Shown: piece after piece, positions 22,107 through 32,919 of the stretch
Numbering within the stretch: the stretch's first letter is position 1
Layout of the letters: the number at the start of each line of letters is the position of its first letter
Program-made: the position numbers and the translations under genes
Source: Xanthoparmelia taractica
Taxonomy: Eukaryota > Ascomycota > Lecanoromycetes > Lecanorales > Parmeliaceae
DNA length: 52,889 nucleotides
Assembly (NCBI GenBank): GCA_033085395.1
Contig: JANQBS010000262.1
Location: 1-52,889, forward strand
Direction of reading: 5' to 3'
The notes under the pieces: model-generated
Told to the model about the DNA's origin: nothing
Databases searched by the model: none
What the model saw: only the letters and a program-made list of their open reading frames with translations

Positions 22107-23889
22107 TCATCCTAGCTGCTCGCGTATCTTGTTGAGCTCGAGGATCTGCGCATTTGAGGGTATCATACCCTCACCACTGTACCGAATCGGGTCCTGCCCC
22201 CCAAGTCGCGACAAAGAAAAGCGGTGCATAGCCGTCTTTTCGTCCAGGATTTCGTAGCTTGTGATGCGGTATAGGCCATCATAGCGGAGGCCACGGGCAG
22301 GACGGTAAGTGTTATTGGCGGGCAGTGAGGCCGATCGGAGCAGACGGAGGGGCTGTTGAGTCTCATATGACTTCAGCAAGAGGCTGGTTCCCGGTGACGG
22401 TGAGTTTTGGACGCCTTGCGTGCCACAGTACTTGACCAAATTGCCGGTGTCGACATTGGCATATCCTCCTCCGCTAAGGATAACCGAGTAAGCGCCTTGG
22501 CCCTTCTATTGAGAGTGTCAGTGAGTGCTGCATGCATGTTGCGTGAGTGTCATACCTGGCCATGAATGCCCTTCTCGACCTCTCCATGCGCGCCATCGCG
22601 CTTGGCACAAAGCTGCAGCGGCCACCATTGGCCGTTCACCAAGTTGCCCGCACCTACATAGTTACATGTGATCCTTCCGGGAAACTCTTTGTCGATACTG
22701 TGGGACTTGAACCCTCTCTCTTCTTTCCCCGTTCCAGTCTTGGTGACGATCCCGCGAAACAGATGAGGGTCAATTTGCCCACTCATCCATTTTCGGTACA
22801 GGATGTCCGCGTCCGCAACTATGTCAGTGGGGAAATAGACTCCTTGAGCGCGATTCTGGAAGATCAGTGGGAGCCCCTCATCATCTAGCAGGCCGGATTT
22901 CTTGATAAGAATGGGGGAAAGAGAGGGATAGAATTCCATCTGTTGCAGTCGTTGTCGGATCTTGCTCATACTTTGAGTCGTGTCTTTGCCAATCGATGCG
23001 TCTTTGCTTGCGTTTTTTACTAGGGTGAGAAGGTATTTTAAGTCTTGGAGGTCGCCACGGGCATAGGGTTGTTTGGCGTCAACCTTGTCGTACCATTCTA
23101 CCCCCTGCTGTGTGGTTCGCGAGTTTATGATTTGGCTGGCGGCTTGAATCAGCCATCTTTGTCTTACCGGAGCAAGGGTTACTCCCGCAGGGGACTTACA
23201 CATTCTTAAGTGCACCGCCTTTCTTGACGACCTTCTTCGGTGGACCGAAGGTGGGCTTTGATTCTTCGTCGGGGTCGACAGTCTCATGCACACGCTTCTT
23301 CGGTGGACCGAAGCTAGGCTTTGATTCTTCTTCTGGATCGACAGTCTCACGCACACGCTTCCTCGCCGACTGCAAGCCTGCGTAGGGACCGGAGGAAAGA
23401 GCAGTACGAGGAGCACCAGTGGTCATCTTGAGTCCGTGATGTGGCGCAACAAACAGATCCTCGACAGAGTCCTCACGCTCACGCTTGATCTTGGGGACGG
23501 CCTCATCTAGCGAGTCACACAACAGAGTTAGATCTATAAAGACGAGCAAGGGATGGAGCGGTGCTTACTCTTCTTCGCTGACTGCAACCCCGTGTACGGA
23601 CCAGAGGAGAGAGAAGTACGGGCGGCACCAGTGGACATCTCGATTCGTTCGTCTGGCGCAATAAACAGACCGTCCGGAGAATCCTCACGCTCACGCTTGA
23701 TCTTGGCGAGAGCCTCTTCTTCTGAATGAAAGAACGGAATCAGACCCATGAGAACGAAAAACGGATTGAGCAGTGCTTACCCTCTTCCTGTCTGATCAAT
23801 TCTAAGCCCTGCCTGATGCCTTCTTCAGTGGCTTTACGAAGGACTTCTCCCAAGTTCGGCAAGAATGGTGCTGGTGGAATGGGACGCAT
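22107..23889 (-). CDS. SRA-YDG domain protein (UHRF1-type DNA-modification reader)
   Basis: SRA-YDG domains flip and bind modified cytosine, classically hemimethylated CpG. Exons as I read them: 23889-23781, 23721-23569, 23506-23200, 23135-22556 and 22505-22107 (515 residues). The SRA domain fills about residues 290-515: FPGRITCNYVGAGNLVNGQ, DGAHGEVEKGIHGQ, GAYSVILSGGGYANVDTG, SYETQQPLRLLRS and the eponymous LRYDGLYRI. No RING or PHD domain is seen, unlike animal UHRF1. Exons 2 and 3 encode near-duplicate blocks (KIKREREDSPDGLFIAPDE and KIKREREDSVEDLFVAPHH, each followed by SSGPY.GLQSA). A second duplication follows (ETVDPEEESKPSFGPPKK and ETVDPDEESKPTFGPPKK). The intron 23199-23136 is the least certain join. 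Upstream sequence such as TEKALENGIRR near 24045 may be an additional 5' exon. Confidence 0.8.
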
Positions 23890-25411
23890 GGCTGTGAGGA
23901 GTCAGACGGGCTCAGTCACCTCAGAACGCTCACCAAGCTGGTCTGTTTACCCATGGAATACGTACTTTTGACGGCTTGAAGCCTGTGTGTTCTGTTGATG
24001 GTAGGTAAGACGTACACGCCGAATACCGTTTTCGAGAGCCTTCTCCGTCTAAAACGACGATCTGAGGTGGTAGGTTGTAAAAGACGAGTGCTTGCTCTGA
24101 ACGAAACGCATAAAAGTGAGGACTTCGAAGGAAAGCCGAGTTGGGCGGGTAGATCCGATACTTGATACCCTTTTAGGTAACGCGCCTAAATCGTCTACTC
24201 GGTGCCAGCTCACGCATTTGAAGAGCGAGACAGTCTGTGGGCTTGTTACCATTACAGGATGCCATTTCTGGTCGAATCTATATACAAACTTGTGGCGTAA
24301 AGGGGCTACTTTCCCACGTGCTGGCACGTTGTAACGTCCCGTAACCCTAAATCCGTCCCGATTCTTCTCTGTTAGCGAGCTGCATTTTCCAACTTTGATG
24401 GCAGCGAGTGGCAGGATTGCCCTTGCAATGTTACCCAATGCCCGTTTCTCCCTTCTCTGGTGCCGTCATTCTAACCCATTTGCATAAGCCAGGTATGGTA
24501 ACATCCCCATGTAACCTGCCGGTAGCAAGTCTACTTCCCCCAATTGGCATACAGCGTTTGCTAGCCAGATAGTCATTAACCAGAGATACCAACCAAAGAG
24601 ACTGGTAGCAAGCCCATCCCGTACGGTTGCACGTATCATATCATATTAGCATACCATTTTCTTTCTCGAATGGCAGACCCTTTTTTCTTTGGAGAGAAAG
24701 GCCCAATACCAGTACATCATGAGAATCAAGGGGCTCTGTACCCGGAAGAGCTTCTCCACCGCCCCTCAAACCCCCAGAGTATTTCAAGTAGATAGGGTGG
24801 ATGGACGCCGTATGCAGCACAAAGAAAGCATTGTTCTCAACCTAAATAAGCAAACACTCTACCTAGACACCCTACCAAGCACCCTACCCTACCCAAACCA
24901 CCCCTCCCCCCCAACTTCCTCCTCCCCATCTCACCCCTTCCCTAACTCCCCTATACCCCATACCCCATACCCCACCCTCACACGCCCTTTCCGTAACCTC
25001 TCACGCCCCCTCAGCTCCCGTACACCCCTCCCACCATCCCCAAACCACTTTACCCCATCCCAATTCCGCTCGATTTCACAAACCGGCATCTACGCACCTA
25101 CCTGCTTATCACCGCCTGCACACGCTCGTACGTGAACTCCCGGCGCTGGGGTTACGGACTGTGGTTTTGCTGTTCGGAGAGCGGTCGGGGGGATGGTGGG
25201 TTGAAGTTCTTTGATTACGGGTGTGTGTTTGTCTGTCTGTCTGTCTGCCTATCTGTTTATCCCTTGGGTGTGAATGATGCGTCGTTCTTGTGTCCTTGTT
25301 CTTGTCCGCGCTCCTGTCCGTCCTCATACCCCTGCCTATACTCATGTTCATGCTCATGCTTATACTATGGCTGCTTTCCCTCATCCTTTTATTCGTCTTT
25401 CTATTTCTAGC
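23890..25411. other. Upstream region of the SRA gene and pyrimidine-rich DNA
   Basis: Bases 23890-24060 may hold one or two 5' exons of the SRA gene. From 24060 to 24690 I see no gene. At 24840-25130 the plus strand is C/A/T-rich with CCCATACCCCATAC-like repeats, and its open frame (24689-25135) is low-complexity. A (GTCT)n tract is at about 25228-25248. Confidence 0.5.
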
Positions 25412-26909
25412 ATGACACGCCCACTGCGTTCCCTCCTTATGCACAGGGGTCTTCGTTCCTGGGGTGGGGCGTCGATTTCTACATCTACATTTACTTTGAT
25501 TCCTAACTCTACTTCTGCTTCTACCTCTACATTTACGTCCACGTCCACCTCTACTTCAACATCTACTTCTACCTCCACCTCCATCTTCTACCCCCGTCCT
25601 CACCACCACCTATACCCCCCAACCCCCCAATCTCAACACACGCGCCCACGAACCAAATTACAACATAGTATCCTACACCACCTCCACCGCCACCGTCCCC
25701 CTCACCCCATCACCATCTCCCTCTCCCACCAGCACCGCCACATCCACATCCCCCCCCTCCTCACTCCCCCCCTAATCCTCACAGCCCTCCTCCTCTCCCT
25801 CTGGACCTGGAAATGCCTCATGCTGATCCTCTTCCAAAACCGCATCATCTACATGCCCTCCATGCCGCCGTTCGCGCGCCGGGAGAAGGTTGCGGATTAC
25901 GTTGGGTCCGAGGGATGTGCGGGGCCCGGGGAAAGTGGGAAGTTTGGTGTGGGGTGGAGGGAGGAGAGGATTAGGAGTGGGGATGGGGTTGAGGTTGCGG
26001 TACTGGTTGGGGGGGTGGAGGGGGGGGTGAGGGAGGGGAGGGATGACATGGAGGGGGACGGGGATGGGATGAGGGAGGGGAAGAGAGAAAAGGTAAGGGA
26101 CAAAGGGAGGAGGAGGAATATCGTGGTTGTTTATTTTCAGGGGTATGTATACGCATTTACGGATAGCAAGCTACTGCTAATATTGGGGTGCTAGTAATGG
26201 CTCTTCCTTGCCGCCACGCCTGCCAGGACTCTCGCTCGTTCTTAAAGGTCTGTCTGCCTGCTCGAGCACCGATGATTCGCCTACATACACCATCGTAGCC
26301 CTCTCATACCGTGGGTTCTGGACTTCGCACGGCCGCCCTTCGGAGAGGGGAATCACTCTCGACGCAGCGGCCGTGGTGGATTGGGTCTCGCAGAGATACC
26401 CGCCAGACTCGAAACTGGTCTTGTGGGGTCAGAGTCTCGGCGCTGGCATTGCTGCTAAGACGTTGGCAGCACAAGTAGAGAACCGGCCAAGCCGCAAGTC
26501 GGGATCTGGAACGACTCCAACAGGAGAGATGGATAATTTGAAGATCAACGGTCTGGTGCTAGAGACTCCTTTCACATCCATCCGGGATATGCTTGTTGCT
26601 ATCTACCCGCAGAAATGGCTCCCGTACCGCTATCTTTACCCCTTCTTGTGGAACCACTGGGACAGCAGACGGGCTTTACTTCGCATAGCGAGGTCGGACG
26701 CCAAACCAAAAGTGCTCATCTTACCAGCGGGTCGTGACGAGTTGGTGCCAGAGTCACACGGAGCCGAGCTAGAAGAAGTCTGCAAAGATGGCAAGATGGA
26801 CGTTCAGCGCGTAGTGGTAAGCGGGGCCTTACATCACGAGGTCTTGAGCAAGCCAAAGGGCCGGCAGGCTGTGATAAGCTTTTTGAGGAGCATAGCTGAG
26901 AAGGGTTGA
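25412..26909 (+). CDS. Membrane-anchored alpha/beta-hydrolase (ABHD12/13, Bem46-like)
   Basis: Two exons, 25412-26142 and 26195-26909, give up to 481 residues. One TM (PPLILTALLLSLWTWKCLML) precedes the family block LFQNRIIYMPSMPPFARREK. After an acidic Gly-rich insert come VVVYFQG|NGSSLPPRLPGL (oxyanion region, split by the intron), IVALSYRGFWTSHGRPSERG, and the nucleophile elbow LWGQSLGAGIA (Ser). LVLETPFTSIRDM, VLILPAGRDELVPESHG (Asp) and SGALHHEVLSKP (His) complete the catalytic triad. These are serine hydrolases of lipid or thioester substrates with the catalytic domain beside the membrane. The first ~110 residues are low-complexity, with a Ser-Thr alternating run made by a (TCTACN)n microsatellite, so the true start may be further downstream. 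I kept ATG 25412 as the first in-frame ATG after a stretch ending in TCTAG. Confidence 0.85.
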
Positions 26910-26955
26910 TGAAAAAGCTCACTGTTCACAACATCGGCCGTAATTCGCGCATCAT

Positions 26956-28759
26956 TCAAGGCCTGTAGCCTTCGCGCAATGCAACAACATTTCGGAGTGT
27001 CCCGAACGAAAGTACGTCGGCGATCCTGTCTGTTCCAGAGAAGAGCATGCAGAGCCTGTCGATACCGCAACCCCAGCCTCCAGTAGGAGGCAAGCCCCAT
27101 TCTAGCGCATGCAGGTAGCTCTCGTCGATTCCTACCCCCTCGTCACCCTCATGGAACCGTAACTGATCTTCGAACTTGCGTCGCTGCTCCTTGGGCGAAT
27201 TCTCTTCCTCGTAGCAATTGACCAGCTCGGTGTTCCTTACAAAAAGCTCTGCTCGAGCTGAAATGCGCTGTTGGTTATCTGGGTGAATGAAGGACTTTGA
27301 GAGTGGAGAGAGGCATTCAGGGTGGTTGATGATCCATGTTGGCTCAAAGCATTGAGATTCGAGATATTTTGCCGACAGTTTGTCGAGAAGGCGTGGTAAA
27401 GTTGGATTAGACGGAAGAGGAATGTTGCACTCGTTGAACAGCGCGATAAGTTTATCCTGAGCATCCGGCCAACTCAGCTCTGGCAACTGCTTGCCCATTG
27501 CTGCCTCGAGGGCTGGTATAAAGTCCAGGCGTGGCAATGGAGGACTAAAATCATGTTTCGGTGGGAACAGCGCCCGGCAATCGGTGTGAACGGCAGAGAT
27601 GACGACTCTTGACAGTCCAAGAAACATGCGCTCAGTTGTGTTGATTAGTTCTTCAATATCAGCGTAGCTCCTATAGAATTCGCAGGTGGTGAATTCAGGG
27701 TTGTGGCTGAGATCGATACCTAAGGTATTATCAGTCTTATACAAAAACATATTGGGCAATGATAGGCACCTTCATTGCGAAACGATGGTCCAATTTCAAA
27801 GACCCTCTCAAACCCTCCCAAAATCAATCTTTTCAGCCATAATTCAGGGGCTATGCGAAGTGCAATTCGACGGTCCTGAAACTCAGTAGCAGTCGTATGA
27901 AATGGTCTCGCAACCGCGCCTCCCGCTGTGTCAGCCAGTATAGGAGTCTGGACCTCGATATGCCCTTCATCTGACAGCCAATAACGCAGAAAATTTGTGA
28001 TCTCTGATCGAAGCCGGATTGTATCCGCCAACTCCGGATTCACAAGAAAATCCAAATGTCGGTAGCGCATCCTTGTTTCTTTGTCCAAAAGCTTATCAGG
28101 GAGAGGCTGAGTGCAGGGTGAGAGGAGTTGAGGTATGTCTGTCGCTAGTATGGTCAATTCGTTTCTAGGGGTCCTACACGGAATTCCTTTGACACCTATA
28201 AGGGTCAGATATTGGTACGAGTCCACAGTATGGGTGCCAGCTTACTGTATATATCCCCTCGGCGTAGCTGTTTTAGGAAGTCCTTGAAATGTAGGGGCTC
28301 CATCTCGGTATGGGCTATATGGGTATAGTCAAGCATGCATTGTAATCGATGGGTGTCCAGCTGAAGACAGCGACTGTCTTGGAACAGGTCGAAGAATCCC
28401 AGCCTTGAGCCTACAATCCGGAACCGCCCGATTCTTCCTTGACAGCGTAAGCGAAACCCATTTCAGAACTGCAGGCGAGACATACCACGCACGACCACCT
28501 CATCGTCGGGCTTTGACTCTCCTCGAGCCAGACTCTTATACCGCTCCTTGAACGTGCGGTAGTCTAGGACGCCGTCCTGTTTCTTAATGCGCGGGTACTT
28601 TTCCTTGTGCTGCCATGTCTCCCCTTCAGCGCTCGCTGCTGTTCGGATCCGTGGAACAATTGCAGCCGGTGCGTCGCTGTAGAAGCGGAGGTAGGCTGCT
28701 CGGACTTTTGGACGAACGTAGGGAAGGGGAGTAGGACGAAAGCAGCTCAGCGTTCTCAT
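26956..28759 (-). CDS. MSK1: Mitochondrial lysyl-tRNA synthetase (class II)
   Basis: Charges mitochondrial tRNA-Lys. Four exons, 28759-28486, 28437-28246, 28195-27770 and 27719-26956, give 551 residues. The N-terminus (MRTLSCFRPTPLPYVRPKVR) is Arg-rich without acids, as expected of a matrix presequence. The anticodon-binding OB fold is represented by GRIGRFRIVGSRLGFFDLFQ. Class II catalytic motifs follow: motif 1 region RMRYRHLDFLVNPELADTIR, and PILADTAGGAVARPF. Motif 2 runs VFEIGPSFRNEGIDLSHNPE then FTTCEFY, with an intron inside the Gly codon of FRNEG. Motif 3 is GWGCGIDRLCMLFSG. All introns are in phase with GT/AG borders. It is convergent with the hydrolase gene (46 bases between stop codons). 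It appears intact and probably marks the housekeeping border of the terpene region. Confidence 0.94.
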
Positions 28760-29998
28760 ACTGCAGCGTGTTAGCTAGAGGAATTGCCATCTCATTAGAT
28801 TGCATGGCAGATGCTCTCATTCGTATCAGATAATCAGGGCTTTTTGACCATCCACTCGAAGAACGAGCGTCATTTGCAACGGTTCTTGTTATACATTCTT
28901 CTTCCTTTCACGGACTTTGGAAATGGACAGGACTGTTGGAAAGGAAGCTTACCCTGGTTCAAATTCCGATGAGGCACGTCTGCATGGAAATCATCAACAT
29001 GTTCTCTACTTTTCGTGAGACTTGTGATGCCAAGCCATTAGAGCTAGAGGATATCTCCAATCCGGATCTAGCGTCAGTGCTGCTTTACAGTCGCGCTAGT
29101 CTGAAATGCATGAGAACAGTTGGGTGCGATAAAGCTCTGCATTCGCATGAGTACCTCGTACCCTACGCAGACTAGCATCTCCTCAATTGTATTCCCATCA
29201 TGCTCAGCTGGACCCAAGCGCTTGTAACTTTCCCTACTTGTTGGGAGAACTTCAGTCGAGATTAGTGTTGGATGACTATCATGCTGGGAATTGCAAGTTT
29301 GCTACAATCAAGTTGCTTTGCATTTGTTCGAGATTCTGGCAACATTTTTGATTTACTGCGGTCAGGGCGCTTTTATGCTGTCATCAGACTGCTTTGCATG
29401 TTGTGCATTCCGATCATACTACTGCGGTCAGACGGTTCAATCTGGCCTTTTTTGTGGAGAAATCTAGTTCTGCTGCAGTCAGACGCCCTGCATGATGCAT
29501 CATCCAACTTGCTGCAAAATGATTTTAAACGCTGCTGTTTTTTGAATTCGTTATAATCAAAGGCTTACATGATGATCGTTTGAATTTTCAAAGGGTGTGA
29601 CTTTTCCTGCGATCTGCATGATGAGTGAGTGATGATGCTATTGGTACAAGAGCCGAGACGGCTGAGGAGGAGCGATGGACAAAATTGTTTGTTTTTGCAA
29701 GTCTCATGGGTTAAGCCGCAAGGATTCATCGTGTATGGGTAAGCCTCTTACGGATCACTCCCTGCCCCCCTCCATGCCCCCATCTTACTGAAGGCACGCG
29801 TCTATGACTCGGAAGCATCGACGAGATTGCAAACAGACTTTTGCCTGAGCTGCCATTGCACGGAAACCCGGAACAAGCAATATCCCAAAGAAGAAATTAT
29901 ACATCGGAAATAAATGGTATCCCGCACAGAGTGCAGAAATCCTTTCCGGACTTCCTCCCCAAGTGCCACATCGTCGAACAGCACCTCCCGCACTAGGA
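28760..29998. other. Intergenic region with weak internal repeats
   Basis: No gene recognised. Open frames at 28936-29175 and 29272-29556 lack known motifs. The motif CTGCGGTCAG recurs at about 29356, 29422 and, as CTGCAGTCAG, at 29472, each followed by G-rich or GACG sequence, suggesting a degenerate tandem unit. Bases 29750-29998 are the 3' flank of the terpene cyclase gene. Confidence 0.5.
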
Positions 29999-31651
29999 CT
30001 ACTCAGCCGCTGGAATATTCTCCAAACAAGCGATGGCCTTAAGTGCCATCGCTATTGTGACACCCCTATTGCCAAGATTTATCCCAGTCGATCCGAATCT
30101 GTATAAGGAGCCGGCTTCCCAGCCACCGTCCTCACACTGGAGACCCAATAGAGCGTGACGATCAATGCCGCAGTTTATATCCAACAGATCGCATGTGAGG
30201 ATTCGCATGGCCAGATCTAGGGCGGACCCGCTCAGTCCAACTCGCTCCCGTGTCCGTTCTTTGAGGAGAGGACCTAACGTGGTCTTCAAATAGAGGTCGT
30301 CTGAAGATTGGTAAAGGCGCCCGAAGAAGAAGAGACAGACATCTGGAGATGAGTAATAACGGGTGCCTTGGATATAGGCACGGTGTAAGAGTACACTGTG
30401 GACCATTTCTAAAGTACGCCCTAGCTGCTGACCGCGCCCAAAGCTATAGAAGCACGCCAGCACGTTTGCACCGACAACGGCGTCGGTTCGGGATTTCTTG
30501 CGGTCGAAGTATGTCTGCAGGTTTTCTGATGATTCAGCGAAGTGATTCTTTATGATCGGTGCATTCATGCACAGGCTAAAAGCAGTGCTCGCCTTTGCAT
30601 GGCTTACCTGGATCGTCCCGTCTGAGTTTACATATTCTGCCATTTCATCCAGCACCGATGTGATCATTTCAGGATGGGGCCGTAGAACTGTGAGGGCAAG
30701 TGAAGTAGTATCGAGGTCATTGGGGAAATAACTGTCTGTAACATCCGTTGGCTTCTCTATTCACGGTCATCATCAGCCGTCTGATCATTCAAGTCCTGAC
30801 AAACGGCAATACTCACCAGCAAAGAAGTTCCAAGTTCTTTGAAAGTTCGGTTGAAGTTTGACAAGGTTCCTGGTAAGTTGTTAAGCCAGACTATCAGAGT
30901 TATTCACAACCCGCAGTGCTTACCGATCTTTTGTGGCGTCTAAGATCAGCAGCTGTGCGAAATTGTCCGGTATGACAACACCACACTCAGTGATGGAATC
31001 AAGGTGCTTCGCGTTGCGGTAAAGATAACAATAACCCCTTTGGACCGGACCATTCATAATGTTGCTTAAAGTACGGACGACGGAAGAACTATCATCAAAT
31101 ACGATACTAGTGATACCCAGAGATTTCGCTGCAAGCACATTCACCATCTTGTCATCAACAAAGAAAACTTCTTCAGGGGCCAGCTTAATCTCTTGTAGAA
31201 CGTGACGATAAAAGCTGAGGTCTGGCTTGCGCATGCCAGCGTGACCCGAAGTGAAGACTCGGTTAAAAACGGACCAATCTGCCAGCTTCGTGGAGAGAAC
31301 TGCGTAGTCTTCTTTGGAAACATTTGACATGGCATATATTTTTATCGCACCTCGAGATGCCTCCTTGAGCGTGTGGATGAAGGATATCATGTCATTGTTG
31401 GGTTGCAGCGAATCACGTGCCTGGGAGAATGCTTCGGCCACCTCGGAAGCCGTTACTGAGAAATGTTGAGCGACTTGACGATAGCACGCATCTTGTTCTA
31501 TGCGGCCACACTCGTATTCGGCCCACATGGCTGAGGACAGGATGCTCTTCATCATTTTGGCTGGTATGGTGGTTGTGGTGTTCGACGACCAGGTGAATAA
31601 GACATCGCCAAGGTCGAAGATGACCCCTTTCAGAGAAGTTTGATAAGGCAT
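29999..31651 (-). CDS. HAD-terpene cyclase fusion, drimane-type sesquiterpene synthase
   Basis: Three exons, 31651-30924, 30869-30817 and 30756-29999, give 512 residues. Residues 1-240 form a HAD-like domain: motif I KGVIFDLGDVLFTW (Asp13), motif II YAMSNVSKED, motif III GMRKPDLSFYRHVL and motif IV VFFVDDKMVNVLAAKSLGI. Residues 245-512 form a terpene cyclase beta-type domain. It has YFPNDLDTTSLAL at 270-282, whose DLDTT is the class II protonation motif DxDTT, and a QW-like QCEDGGW near the end. This pairing is the architecture of fungal drimanyl diphosphate synthases such as AstC of astellolide biosynthesis and of drimenol synthases. They cyclise farnesyl diphosphate by protonation, and some then remove the diphosphate. 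Motif I lacks the second Asp of DxD (DLGD), so whether the HAD part hydrolyses cannot be told. The divergent P450 supports a secondary-metabolite role. The exact product is unknown. Confidence 0.88.
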
Positions 31652-32919
31652 TCCTCCAATGCTACCATGTTCTCTGACTTTGGAATAGTTCTGGGGAGTA
31701 TAAGTACGTCTGTTGCTAACACATGACCCCGCCTAAACATCCTTTCGTTGTAGGCGGATTACTCAGACAGAATGCAGGGTTGCAAGCTCTAGAGTTCGGC
31801 GATAACCGCTGTTGTTGTCTAATGTATTCTACAGACTCGGGTCTAGGCATGTGAAACCATGTGGAAAGCAACCCCACAGCAGACCATTTTTCCTAGTTCA
31901 TTGCTTAAGGTGCAGACTATTGTTTTACGCTAGACAACGAGACCGTCAACTTCCGGAGTTTAAAGGATAATAACTTGTCTTCGACACAGTTGAAACTAGT
32001 TTATTCAAACGCGACTCTACCAAAATCAAATCTGACTATTTCGTCGTTGAGATATGAAAGGCCGTCTTCGATGCAGGCTGAACTTGCTGACTCGAGATTG
32101 CATATGCAATGCAACGAACACAGTACACTAGACCCGCTGGCACAAATCAAAATATGTAAGTATCTATCGACGTTGTTGTCTGACCCTCTGTGAGATAGCA
32201 ACACTAGCCGTGCTTACTACGAAGTGGAACGGTCTGCATCCCATCCGTATCAGTAATCGGCGCTCTTCTTACGCTAAGATAACAAGTCGAAGTGGGTTGC
32301 ACTCCGAACTTGATCGATCCGGAGGCATACGCATTACCTAACTATAACCGAGATGCAGGCACTGTTGATATGGCTATATTACTTGTATTGGGCTCGATTC
32401 CTAATGGCGCTGCTATAGTGGTTCAGCGTGTTTTTGTCCATTTTCGGTAGGTGCTGAAAAAGGCTAGTCCCTGCACTCTGATTACCTACCCAGCTTACCT
32501 TATCCTTATTTACTTTAGCGTTTACCCCGACAACCTCGGCTTTTGGTGACGGTCATTCCCTAGGCTCAGATGATTATATACCACAAATCTATTTGGGGAC
32601 TATACATCAATGTACTTAGAATGTACGCGCACATGTGCCCAAGAATTACAGGGCGAAACACTCCACCCATGTGGAGTCAGATACCCAAGCTCCAACGATA
32701 ATGATTGTGCCAGGTGGATAGTGAGGCGTTTAGGTTTGCTAATCACCGTATAGAGGACGAAGCTAGTTACTTTGATATATAAGCCCCGTCACGACAAATA
32801 TTAGTACTGCCCAACCCCTCCCCTCGATGGCCGATTTGTTGATCGCAACGAGCACACCTCAAGTATTTGCGTACTGGAGCTGACATTACCATCTTTTTAT
32901 CAACCTGAACTCTTCCAGT
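31652..32919. promoter_or_regulatory. Shared divergent intergenic region of terpene cyclase and P450
   Basis: About 1.27 kb separate the two start codons, with no convincing gene inside (frames of about 70 codons at 31975-32204 overlap on both strands). It must carry both promoters. I did not find a clear palindromic binding site of a Zn2Cys6 factor by eye, and no such regulator gene is present in the window. Confidence 0.5.

Noticed and set aside
24049..24438. 129-codon minus-strand frame upstream of the SRA gene
   Set aside because: Its first codon is TTG, not ATG, and it has no motif; only its last part near 24050 might touch a 5' exon of the SRA gene.
28940..28975. GGTTCAAATTC, like a tRNA B box
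   Set aside because: No acceptor stem or A box at the right distance could be paired, so no tRNA is called.
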